The notes under the pieces were generated by a model. It was not told where the DNA came from and searched no databases. It saw only the letters and a list, made by a program, of their open reading frames with translations. Below are positions 1-6,447 of a stretch of 9,033 nt of DNA, piece after piece. Position 1 is the first letter of the stretch; each line of letters begins with the position of its first letter. A program made the translations under genes and the position numbers. This stretch comes from CAYTAP01 sp964435775. Its GTDB lineage: Bacteria; Planctomycetota; Phycisphaerae; Tepidisphaerales; Tepidisphaeraceae. The DNA lies in the NCBI GenBank assembly GCA_964435775.1, contig CAYTAP010000142.1, positions 1 to 9,033 on the forward strand. Reading direction: 5' to 3'.

Positions 1-945
1 AACAAAAGCAGCCAGGTCATCGAGATCGCCAGCAATGACGGCTATCTGCTCCAGTGGTTTGTGCAAAAGGGCGTTCGGGTGTTGGGAATCGAGCCCGCGG
101 CGAACGTGGCGCTCGTCGCGAAGGACAAGGGGGTGCCGTCGGTGGTCAAATTCTTCGGCCAGCAGACGGCCAGGGAGGTGGCGAAGGAGCATGGGCAGGC
201 GGATTTGCTCCTGGGGAACAATGTGCTGGCTCATGTGCCGGATCTCAATGACTTCGTCGCGGGAATGAAGATCCTGCTCAAGCCCGGCGGCTTCATCACA
301 ATGGAGTTTCCGCATGTGATGCGACTGATGAATGAGAATCAGTTCGATACGATTTATCATGAGCACTTTTCATATTTTTCCCTCCTCACCGTTGAACAGG
401 TGTTTAAGCATCACGGGCTTGTATTGTTCGATGTGGAGGAACTGCGGTCGCATGGGGGATCGTTGCGGATATATGTGCGGCATGTTGAAGACAACTCTCG
501 ACCGGTGACGAAACAGGTCGACGAGCTGCGGGCGCGTGAAATGGCGGGCGGCTTTGATAAGTTGGAAACATATTCAGCCTTTGAAGAGCAGGTCAAGGAG
601 ACGAAGCGGAAGCTGTTGACGTTTCTCATTGAGGCAAGACGGGAAGGCAAAACCGTCGTTGGATACGGTGCGCCCGGGAAGGGGAACACGCTGCTCAATT
701 ACTGCGGGATTCGGACGGATTTCCTCGATTACACGGTGGATCGCAGCCCGCACAAGCATGGGAAACTGTTGCCGGGAACACGGATTCCGATCTATCCGCC
801 GTCGCACATCAGTGAAACCCGACCTGATTATGTGCTGATTCTACCTTGGAACCTGAAGGAGGAGATCATGAAGCAGAACGCGCACATCCGCGAGTGGGGC
901 GGGCGGTGGGTCGTGCCAATTCCGGAGGTGACGGTGTTTGAGTGA
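1..945 (+). CDS. NDP-sugar C-methyltransferase (TylC3/TcaB9-like), 5'-truncated
   Basis: The frame is open from the first base, so the gene begins upstream; 314 residues are visible. Numbering from the first visible codon, a SAM-binding motif EIASNDGYLL lies at 8-17 and the acidic end of strand 2 in LGIEPA follows. YHEH at 119-122 matches the region that supplies the catalytic base in TcaB9-type sugar C-methyltransferases, and SHGGSLRIYV comes next. GYGAPGKGNTLLNYCG at about 221-236 marks the C-terminal Rossmann-like domain of this family. Family members are about 400-415 residues and start with a small Cys-rich zinc-binding domain, so that N-terminal part is probably the missing 90-100 residues. 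The family transfers a methyl group from SAM to C-3 of an NDP-4-keto-6-deoxyhexose in the cytoplasm, giving branched sugars such as mycarose or virenose precursors. The nucleotidylyltransferase and SDR downstream fit this role. The exact substrate cannot be read from the sequence. Confidence 0.9.
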   Translation, partial: NKSSQVIEIASNDGYLLQWFVQKGVRVLGIEPAANVALVAKDKGVPSVVKFFGQQTAREVAKEHGQADLLLGNNVLAHVPDLNDFVAGMKILLKPGGFITMEFPHVMRLMNENQFDTIYHEHFSYFSLLTVEQVFKHHGLVLFDVEELRSHGGSLRIYVRHVEDNSRPVTKQVDELRAREMAGGFDKLETYSAFEEQVKETKRKLLTFLIEARREGKTVVGYGAPGKGNTLLNYCGIRTDFLDYTVDRSPHKHGKLLPGTRIPIYPPSHISETRPDYVLILPWNLKEEIMKQNAHIREWGGRWVVPIPEVTVFE

Positions 946-993
946 GTCGGACGAATGAATGACACGCCAAGTGAACGGAGCCCGGGCGAATGG

Positions 994-999
994 AAGGAG
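994..999 (+). promoter_or_regulatory. Shine-Dalgarno site deciding the nucleotidylyltransferase start
   Basis: AAGGAG lies 7 bases before the ATG at 1007. An upstream in-frame ATG at 959 has no such site, and it would add 16 residues that do not belong to the nucleotidyltransferase fold. This supports the start at 1007. Confidence 0.7.
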
Positions 1000-1006
1000 T
1001 TGCGGG

Positions 1007-1789
1007 ATGAAAGTGGTGCTGTTTTGCGGCGGAATGGGATTGAGGCTTAAGGAGTATTCGGAGAATACGCCCAAGCCGATGGTGCCGATCGGGTATCGCC
1101 CGATCATGTGGCACTTGATGAAGTACTACGCGCATTACGGGCATCGCGACTTTATCCTGTGCCTGGGATATCAGGCGGATGCGATCAAGCGGTATTTCCT
1201 GGAATACAATGAATGTATTTCCAATGACTTCGTGCTCACGAATGGCGGCAAAAACGTTCACCTGCTCAGCAGCGACACGGCCGAGTGGAGGATCACCTTC
1301 GTGGACACCGGTCTGCGCGCCAACATCGGACAGCGCCTGATGGCCGTGCGGCATCATTTGGAGGGGGAGGAGCGGTTCCTGGCCAATTACAGTGATAATC
1401 TGACCGACGCGCCCGTCGATCTGTTGACCGAACATGCGGCCAATCAGGACAAGGTGGCGCATTTCATCAGTGTACGACCCAGTCAGAGTTTTCATCTGGT
1501 CAGGATGGGGGATGACTCGGCCGTGAATGACATTGTCGCGGTGCAGAGATCGGACATCTGGATCAACGGCGGCTACTTCACGTTCAAGCAGGAAGTGTTC
1601 GACTACATGAAGCCCGGAGAGGAACTGGTGCTCGAACCGTTTCAACGATTGATCGAAGCCCGCCAGCTTGCGACATATCGGCACAACGGTTTCTGGGCGT
1701 GCATGGACACATTCAAGGAAAAGCAGGGCCTTGAAGATATGCACACCCGAGGCGAAGCCCCGTGGGAAGTGTGGAAGAGGTCAGAATGA
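1007..1789 (+). CDS. Sugar-1-phosphate nucleotidylyltransferase, glucose-1-phosphate cytidylyltransferase (RfbF)-like
   Basis: The product has 260 residues, normal for glucose-1-phosphate cytidylyltransferase (about 257). It starts MKVVLFCGGMGLRLK, the N-terminal nucleotide-binding loop, followed by PKPMVPIG (22-29) with the conserved Lys23. PIMWHLMKYYAHYGHRDF and the following LCLGYQADAIKRYF are typical of the RfbF branch rather than of RmlA. D130 in NYSDNLTD sits where the family has a metal-binding Asp. The C-terminal EPFQRLIE and GFWACMDTFKEKQGLE segments are also RfbF-like. The reaction would be NTP + sugar-1-phosphate giving NDP-sugar + PPi, most likely CDP-glucose, the entry point to CDP-deoxysugars. 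Two differences from textbook RfbF are visible: GLRL in place of GTRL, and SDN in place of GDG. A different base or sugar is therefore possible. The stop codon lies inside a 14-bp tandem repeat. Confidence 0.85.
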   Translation: MKVVLFCGGMGLRLKEYSENTPKPMVPIGYRPIMWHLMKYYAHYGHRDFILCLGYQADAIKRYFLEYNECISNDFVLTNGGKNVHLLSSDTAEWRITFVDTGLRANIGQRLMAVRHHLEGEERFLANYSDNLTDAPVDLLTEHAANQDKVAHFISVRPSQSFHLVRMGDDSAVNDIVAVQRSDIWINGGYFTFKQEVFDYMKPGEELVLEPFQRLIEARQLATYRHNGFWACMDTFKEKQGLEDMHTRGEAPWEVWKRSE

Positions 1790-1813
1790 AGAGGTCAGAA
1801 TGAAGAATGAAGG
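1774..1813. repeat. 14-bp tandem repeat with heptad periodicity over the nucleotidylyltransferase stop
   Basis: GAAGAGGTCAGAAT occurs at 1774-1787 and again, perfectly, at 1788-1801. It is followed by further copies of the heptamer GAATGAA (1798-1804 and 1805-1811; an earlier one is at 1784-1790). The first copy provides the TGA stop of the upstream gene, so the second copy is outside the coding sequence. The stretch is purine-rich and stands out from the GC-rich genes on either side. It also forms the left arm of an imperfect inverted repeat with 1868-1883. It may be replication-slippage sequence or a member of a dispersed intergenic repeat; this window alone cannot tell. Confidence 0.75.
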
Positions 1814-1883
1814 TGAAAAGCGGCGCATGGTGTATGTAGTGGGTGATCGAGTATGACGGTGGCTGTGCCTCATCCTTCATCCT
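1797..1883. repeat. Imperfect inverted repeat (16-bp arms, about 55-base spacer)
   Basis: The left arm is 1797-1812 and the right arm 1868-1883, where the right arm is built from two TCATCCT heptamers (1870-1883). The arms match at 13 of 16 positions, and all three differences are A against G. In a + strand transcript these give A-C mismatches. In a - strand transcript they give G-U wobbles, so the whole 16-bp stem could pair there. The spacer contains no gene I can support. The element fills most of the gap before the LmbE gene. Confidence 0.55.
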
Positions 1884-1902
1884 TGTTTCAACCGGGTGCT
1901 TT

Positions 1903-2541
1903 ATGGTGAAAATGCCACTGAGTGCGACGGTGCGGCGGGTGCTGTGCCTGGGAGCGCATTCCGATGACATCGAGATCGGGTGCGGCGGGACGATGCTGCG
2001 CCTTGCCCTGGAGAACCCGACCCTCGAAGTGCGATGGGTGGTGTTCAGTGGAGATGCCCGGCGGCAGGCCGAGGCGCGTCAAAGCGCCGAGTCATGGTTG
2101 ACGTCCGTGCGATCGAAGGACATTGTGACAAAGGATTTTCGTGACGGTTTCTTCCCCTTTCAAGGCGAGGCGATCAAGAGCGCCTTTGAGGAGATGAAGC
2201 AGGGGTTTGTTCCGGATGTCATCTTCACGCACTACAGGGATGATCTGCATCAGGACCATCGGTTGATCAACCAGTTGACGTGGAACACCTGGCGAAATCA
2301 TTTGATCCTGGAATATGAGATTCCCAAGTGGGACGGGGATATGGGCCGTCCCAACTGCTTTGTGGCGCTTGATGAAGCGGTGGGGCAGGCGAAGATCGAT
2401 GGGCTGATGAGGCACTTCCCATCACAGGCGAACAAGGGATGGTTCACGGATGAGACGTTTCGAGGGCTCATGCGGTTGCGAGGCGTGGAAGCGGGCGCGC
2501 GGTACGCCGAAGGGTTTCACTCGCGAAAGATGGTGGTGTGA
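1903..2541 (+). CDS. LmbE/PIG-L family zinc deacetylase
   Basis: The product has 212 residues from the ATG at 1903. LGAHSDDIEIGCGG near the N-terminus is the LmbE/PIG-L signature (AHPDDxE..GG). By analogy with MshB, H19 and D22 would bind zinc and D21 would be the general base. HYRDDLHQDHR at about 110-120 supplies the second histidine motif, with H119 the likely third zinc ligand. Such enzymes remove N-acetyl groups from GlcNAc-type sugars or related amides in the cytoplasm. Position between a nucleotidylyltransferase and an SDR points to an NDP-sugar or glycan intermediate as substrate, but this is inferred. The frame is open back to an ATG at 1843, yet the extra residues run through the repeat element and do not resemble the family. 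The ATG at 1912 is an alternative; neither start has a strong ribosome binding site. Confidence 0.85.
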   Translation: MVKMPLSATVRRVLCLGAHSDDIEIGCGGTMLRLALENPTLEVRWVVFSGDARRQAEARQSAESWLTSVRSKDIVTKDFRDGFFPFQGEAIKSAFEEMKQGFVPDVIFTHYRDDLHQDHRLINQLTWNTWRNHLILEYEIPKWDGDMGRPNCFVALDEAVGQAKIDGLMRHFPSQANKGWFTDETFRGLMRLRGVEAGARYAEGFHSRKMVV

Positions 2542-2594
2542 GAAGATCAGTGTGCGGACAGGACCCTGTGTGAAGCGGTTGAAGTATTAATGAT

Positions 2595-2598
2595 GGAG
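2595..2598 (+). promoter_or_regulatory. Shine-Dalgarno site favouring the third in-frame ATG of the SDR gene
   Basis: GGAG lies 6 bases before the ATG at 2605. In-frame ATGs at 2590 and 2593 lie at or before this site, and the preceding bases contain no comparable motif. Starting at 2605 gives MNVLVTGHLGYIG, the usual SDR N-terminus. Confidence 0.6.
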
Positions 2599-2604
2599 AA
2601 TGCA

Positions 2605-3648
2605 ATGAACGTACTTGTGACGGGACATCTGGGATACATCGGCACGGTGATGACGCCCATGCTGGCGGCGGCGGGGCACGAGGTGACGGGCGTGGACAGC
2701 GATCTTTATCGCGGCTGCACGTTCGGCAATGAGTTGACGCCCATCCCGGCGATGCACAAGGACATCCGCGATGTGACCGTGGACGACCTGCGCGGATTTG
2801 ATGCCGTGTTGCATCTTGCGGCGCTGTCGAACGATCCCCTGGGCAACCTCAACCCGGATTTGACGTTTGAGATCAACCATCGCGCATCCGTGCAATTGGC
2901 CGAGCGGAGCAGGAAGGCCGGCGTAAAGCGGTTTGTCTTTTCCTCATCCTGCAGCACCTACGGACAGGCGGGGGATGAGTTTCTGACCGAGGAGGCGGCG
3001 TTCAATCCGGTGACGCCGTACGGGCAAAGCAAGGTGTATGTGGAGCGGGATGTGGCGACGCTCGCGTCGGATTCATTCACGCCAACTTTTCTTCGCAATG
3101 CGACGGCATATGGAATGAGCCCCCGCCTGCGGTTTGATCTGGTGCTCAACAACCTCGTTGCCTATGCCTGTGCGACGGGGCAGGTGCTGATCAAGAGCGA
3201 TGGAACACCCTGGCGGCCGCTGGTTCATATTGAGGACATCTCCCGCGGCTTCATCGCCGCGTTGGCGACCCCGGCCGAGCTCGTTCACAACCAGGCGTTC
3301 AATATCGGACAGACCAGCGAGAATCATCGCGTCAGCGAGGTGGCCGAAGTGGTGGCGGCAACGGTTCCCAATTGTCATATTGAGTATGCGCCGGGTGGGT
3401 CGCCGGACAAACGCTGCTACCGCGTCAATTGTGACAAGGCCAGGCGAGTGCTCAAAGGGTTTGCCCCGCAATGGACGATCAAGAAGGGTGCGGTGCAACT
3501 GTATGAGGCGTATAAGAAGGCGAAGCTGAAGGTGTCGGATTTCGAAGGCCCGCGATATCAACGGATCGCGCGGATCAAGTCATTGCTGGCCGACGGATCG
3601 CTGGATTCGAGCCTGAGATTTGCGGATCAGATGGTCGCGGCGAAGTAA
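2605..3648 (+). CDS. NDP-sugar epimerase/dehydratase/reductase (extended SDR)
   Basis: The product has 347 residues, the usual size for extended short-chain dehydrogenases. The NAD(P)-binding motif GHLGYIG (G7, G10, G13) is at the N-terminus, then an Asp at the end of strand 2 (VDSDLY), which favours NAD(H). HLAALSNDP marks strand 4. SSSCSTYG at 113-120 carries the catalytic Ser region, and Y139-x3-K143 in TPYGQSKVYVE is the catalytic pair. RPLVHIEDISRGF is the conserved motif of NDP-sugar epimerases. The enzyme should act on a nucleotide sugar, as a 4-epimerase, 4-reductase or dehydratase. With the C-methyltransferase and cytidylyltransferase-like genes upstream, reduction or epimerisation of a 4-keto-deoxysugar is the simplest guess. 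The residues do not decide between these. The gene starts 63 bases after the LmbE stop, probably in the same transcript. Confidence 0.88.
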   Translation: MNVLVTGHLGYIGTVMTPMLAAAGHEVTGVDSDLYRGCTFGNELTPIPAMHKDIRDVTVDDLRGFDAVLHLAALSNDPLGNLNPDLTFEINHRASVQLAERSRKAGVKRFVFSSSCSTYGQAGDEFLTEEAAFNPVTPYGQSKVYVERDVATLASDSFTPTFLRNATAYGMSPRLRFDLVLNNLVAYACATGQVLIKSDGTPWRPLVHIEDISRGFIAALATPAELVHNQAFNIGQTSENHRVSEVAEVVAATVPNCHIEYAPGGSPDKRCYRVNCDKARRVLKGFAPQWTIKKGAVQLYEAYKKAKLKVSDFEGPRYQRIARIKSLLADGSLDSSLRFADQMVAAK

Positions 3649-3660
3649 TGGTCAATTGTC

Positions 3661-3681
3661 CCGTGGCGCGCCCGGCCACGG
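3661..3681 (+). other. GC-rich hairpin downstream of the SDR gene
   Basis: CCGTGGC (3661-3667) and GCCACGG (3675-3681) form a perfect 7-bp stem with a 7-base loop, 12 bases after the SDR stop. No run of T follows, so it does not look like a standard intrinsic terminator. It could stabilise the upstream mRNA end or weakly attenuate transcription between the two halves of the cluster. Confidence 0.4.
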
Positions 3682-3718
3682 ATCAGGAATACACCGCGAC
3701 CTGAGCGTTTGTATCCAC

Positions 3719-3738
3719 CCCTCCGCGTGAGGGAAGGA
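3719..3738 (+). promoter_or_regulatory. Ribosome binding site of the first GT4 gene, partly inside a small hairpin
   Basis: GGAAGGA at 3732-3738 lies 8 bases before the ATG at 3747 and is the strongest Shine-Dalgarno site in the window. It supports the start that includes the membrane segment. CCCTC (3719-3723) can pair with GAGGG (3729-3733), so the first bases of the site fall within a 5-bp GC-rich stem. Whether this affects translation is unknown. Confidence 0.5.
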
Positions 3739-3746
3739 ATGCGGCA

Positions 3747-5249
3747 ATGCTGTCGTATCTGATGCACCATCTGCGGTTGGTGTTTGTGTGTGTGTCGATC
3801 ATCATGTCGCTTGTTCCCACGCTGGTTCTGGCGTGGCGGGCGCATGCCAGAAAATCTGTTCGTGAGCGGGGCGGGGATGGCGCGCAACACGGTGAGTGCG
3901 TGACGCCTGCGACCGGCGAGGGCAATGATCGTCCGTTGACTGTCGCAATCATCAACCAACCGACGGATCATGTGTCACCGCCCAACGTGTATTCATCCAT
4001 TGCCATTTGGAATTATGAAGTGGCGAGGCGGTTGGCGACCGAGTGTCGCACGGTTGTGTACAGCCGCGACCTGCCGGGACTCACACAAACCGAGGTTCAT
4101 GAGGGCGTGGAGTATCGCCGTGTGCCCATCCGGCCGGATCGCGTGCTGGTCAAGTTGTTGCGGATGACCGCATGGATGCGCCCAAGGCGCCGTCCCTATC
4201 TCGTATCCCGGTTTTATTATGCCCATTATGCCCGGCAGGTGGCCGATGATCTGAAACGGATCGGCGCGGATGTAGTTCATATCCCCAACTTCCCACAATT
4301 CTTACCGATCCTGCGTGCGAAAAATCCGAACATTCGCATTGTCCTTCACATGCACTGCAACTGGTTGTGCGAGTTTTCGCCGACCATGCTCAATCGCCGT
4401 TTGATGGATGCGGATTTGATCACAACCTGCAGTGAGTATGTGACGCGGCAGGTTCGGGAGGTGTTCCCCCAGTACGCGGATCGTTGTCATACGATGTACA
4501 ACGGTGTGGACGCAGCGGTGTTCGGGAAGAATCCGCGGGCGGCCGGCGAACGGGCACCAGGCAATGCGCTATTGTATGTGGGTCGAATCTCCCCGGAGAA
4601 GGGTGTGCATGTGCTGCTTGATGCCTTTCAGCGGGTGCTCGCCGAGGCGCCCGACGCGACCTTGACGCTCGTTGGACCCGACGAGGTGCAGCCGCCTGAT
4701 ATTTACATCCGCTTCAGCCGTGATCCGAAGGTGACAGGGTTGAAGCGGTTTTATGATGGGCAAAATTATGGTCAGCGTCTTCAACGCGGCTTGGATGCGA
4801 AGCTGGCGTCGAAGGTGATTTTCATTGGCGCGGCGCCACACGGAGAATTACCGGCGTATTACGACAAAGCCGATGTATTCGTGTTCCCATCAGTCTGGCA
4901 GGAGCCTTTCGGGATCGCGGTGATCGAAGCGCAGGCGGCCGGCGTCCCTGTGGTGGCGACGCGGAGCGGCGGCGTGGTGGAGAGTGTCGAGGATACAGTC
5001 AGTGGATTGCTCGTCGAGCGCGATGATGCCGTACAGATGGCCGACGCTATTTTGCTCTTGATGGGGAATATGCAGTTGCGGCAACGGCTGTCGCATTCGG
5101 CGAGGACAAGCGTGATGGAAAAGTTTTCATGGCAGAGCGTGCGGGATGATGTGCTGCGGGCATATCGCGCCATACCGCCGCGTGATCCAAGCAGAGGTCC
5201 GGGGCGCGCTGCCGGTGCAAACAAGGCAAAGCCGACGGTGGCCGCATGA
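3747..5249 (+). CDS. Glycosyltransferase family 4 with N-terminal membrane segment
   Basis: The product has 500 residues. A hydrophobic stretch at about 9-30 (LRLVFVCVSIIMSLVPTLVL and following) looks like a transmembrane anchor, followed by a polar Gly/Arg-rich linker to about residue 63. The GT-B fold then begins with LTVAIINQP. The second nucleotide-binding domain shows LLYVGRISPEKG (275-286) and the E-x7-E motif E386/E394 in EPFGIAVIEAQ, followed by GVPVVATRSGG. This is a retaining GT4 enzyme that transfers a sugar from an NDP or GDP donor to a growing glycan or lipid-linked acceptor. The anchor would place it at the inner face of the cytoplasmic membrane. Most GT4 enzymes are about 370-420 residues without such an anchor, so the extra N-terminus is unusual. 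A strong Shine-Dalgarno supports this start. Its stop overlaps the next gene's start (ATGA), implying coupled translation. Donor and acceptor are not predictable. Confidence 0.88.
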   Translation: MLSYLMHHLRLVFVCVSIIMSLVPTLVLAWRAHARKSVRERGGDGAQHGECVTPATGEGNDRPLTVAIINQPTDHVSPPNVYSSIAIWNYEVARRLATECRTVVYSRDLPGLTQTEVHEGVEYRRVPIRPDRVLVKLLRMTAWMRPRRRPYLVSRFYYAHYARQVADDLKRIGADVVHIPNFPQFLPILRAKNPNIRIVLHMHCNWLCEFSPTMLNRRLMDADLITTCSEYVTRQVREVFPQYADRCHTMYNGVDAAVFGKNPRAAGERAPGNALLYVGRISPEKGVHVLLDAFQRVLAEAPDATLTLVGPDEVQPPDIYIRFSRDPKVTGLKRFYDGQNYGQRLQRGLDAKLASKVIFIGAAPHGELPAYYDKADVFVFPSVWQEPFGIAVIEAQAAGVPVVATRSGGVVESVEDTVSGLLVERDDAVQMADAILLLMGNMQLRQRLSHSARTSVMEKFSWQSVRDDVLRAYRAIPPRDPSRGPGRAAGANKAKPTVAA

Positions 5250-6413
5250 CCTGTGACACGGTGGTGATCGGTGGTGGAATTGTCGGCATGGCGACGGCGA
5301 TGGCGCTGGTGAGCGGGTCGAAGGATCGCGTCATCGTTCTCGAAGCGGAACGCAAGCTCTCCGCGCATCAAACGGGTCACAACAGCGGGGTGATTCATTC
5401 GGGGCTCTATTACAAACCCGGTTCGCTCAAGGCGAGGCTTTGCGTCGAAGGGCGCGAGGCGATGTACCGGTTTTGTGCCGAACATGGCGTGGCCCATGAC
5501 CGATGCGGGAAAGTGGTCGTGGCGACGCGGGAGGAGGAATTGGCTTCGCTGGATGAATTGGAGCGACGCGGGCGGGCCAATGGGCTGGTCGGGTTGCGGC
5601 GGTTGACAATCGATCAGGTCCGCGAGCACGAGCCGCATGTCGCCGGGATTGNNNNNNNNNNCCGGCGTCGTGGAGGCGATGGCCAGGGTCGTGCGTCAAA
5701 GCGGCGGAGAAGTGCGAACGGGCGCGAAGGTGACGGGCGTCATCAATGGATCGAGCGAATTGGTCGTTCAGGCGGCTTGCGGTGATGTGACGAGTCGTCG
5801 CTTGATCAACTGCTGCGGGCTGCAATCGGATCGGATCGCGCGGCTGTGCGGCGTGGAACCCGGCGTAAAAATCATTCCGTTCCGGGGGGAATACTACGAA
5901 TTGAGCCCACGCGCCGCAGGCTTGGTGCGCAATTTGATCTACCCGGTCCCCGATGCGCGGTTTCCCTTTCTGGGTGTTCATTTCACCCGAATGATCCACG
6001 GGGGCGTGGAAGCCGGCCCGAATGCCGTGCTGGCTTTGGCGCGACATGGCTATGGGAAGATGAGTTTCAAGTTGGGCGATGCGCTCGAGACGGCGCGATA
6101 CGGCGGCTTTTGGCGCATGGCGCGCAAACACTGGCGGATGGGGATGGGCGAGGTGCATCGATCCTTCAGCAAACGGGCGTTTCTGACGGCGCTTCGCCGG
6201 TTGATGCCGGATCTTCAATCGGATGATCTCGTGCCAGGAGGCTCCGGCGTGCGGGCCCAGGCGCTGGAGGGCAGCGGCGCATTGGTTGATGATTTTCGGA
6301 TTGTGCAAACAGAGCGGATGGTCCATGTGCTCAACGCACCCTCGCCAGGGGCGACGGCATCGATTCGGATTGGTCAGCACATTGCCGAACTGGCGGCGCG
6401 GACCGTAAACTGA
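5246..6413 (+). CDS. lhgO: LhgO-family FAD-dependent oxidase (L-2-hydroxyglutarate oxidase-like), interrupted by an assembly gap
   Basis: The reading frame is in two parts separated by the N-run. The first 135 residues carry the FAD motif GGGIVG (9-14), E33 at the end of strand 2, and HQTGHNSGVIHSGLYY at 41-56, a signature of the L-2-hydroxyglutarate oxidase family. The second part (249 residues from 5664) carries IPFRGEYYEL, FLGVHFTRMI and the C-terminal GSGVRAQAL, LVDDFRI and NAPSPGATAS motifs typical of LhgO. E. coli LhgO oxidises L-2-hydroxyglutarate to 2-oxoglutarate and passes electrons to the respiratory chain. Here the gene overlaps the GT4 stop by 4 bases and is followed by a polysaccharide deacetylase, so a role in glycan or sugar-acid oxidation is possible. 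The two parts lie in different frames, but this is explained if the gap hides about 39 bases. The restored protein would be about 398 residues, near the family length. The family call is firm; the substrate in this operon is uncertain. Confidence 0.88.
5652..5661. other. Assembly gap (10 Ns) inside the LhgO-like gene
   Basis: Ten consecutive Ns, a usual scaffold placeholder for a gap of unknown size. By my recollection of E. coli LhgO, 14 residues separate the positions aligned to the last residue before the gap and the first full codon after it. That predicts about 39 hidden bases. A true gap of 39, a multiple of three, would also bring the two halves into one frame. Confidence 0.9.
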
Positions 6414-6447
6414 CGCGCGGGGCCCTTAAGCAAATCGGTCGGTGGGC

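Noticed and set aside
866..1744. Open frame of 292 codons on the - strand opposite the nucleotidylyltransferase
   Set aside because: It lies antisense to a clear gene in GC-rich sequence, and its translation has no recognisable motif. It is an antisense shadow.
1843..1902. Upstream ATG start for the LmbE gene
   Set aside because: The added residues are encoded partly by the inverted repeat and do not resemble the family. The ATG at 1903 lies just before the conserved strand.
3661..3681. Hairpin as an intrinsic terminator
   Set aside because: No T-run follows the stem, and the next gene on the same strand starts within 70 bases.
3779..3797. GT-rich run as a simple-sequence repeat for phase variation
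   Set aside because: It is short, imperfect and explained by Val-rich codons of the membrane segment.
5427..6380. Open frame of 317 codons on the - strand opposite the LhgO-like gene
   Set aside because: It crosses the N-run, shows no family motifs and mirrors a gene with strong motifs on the + strand.
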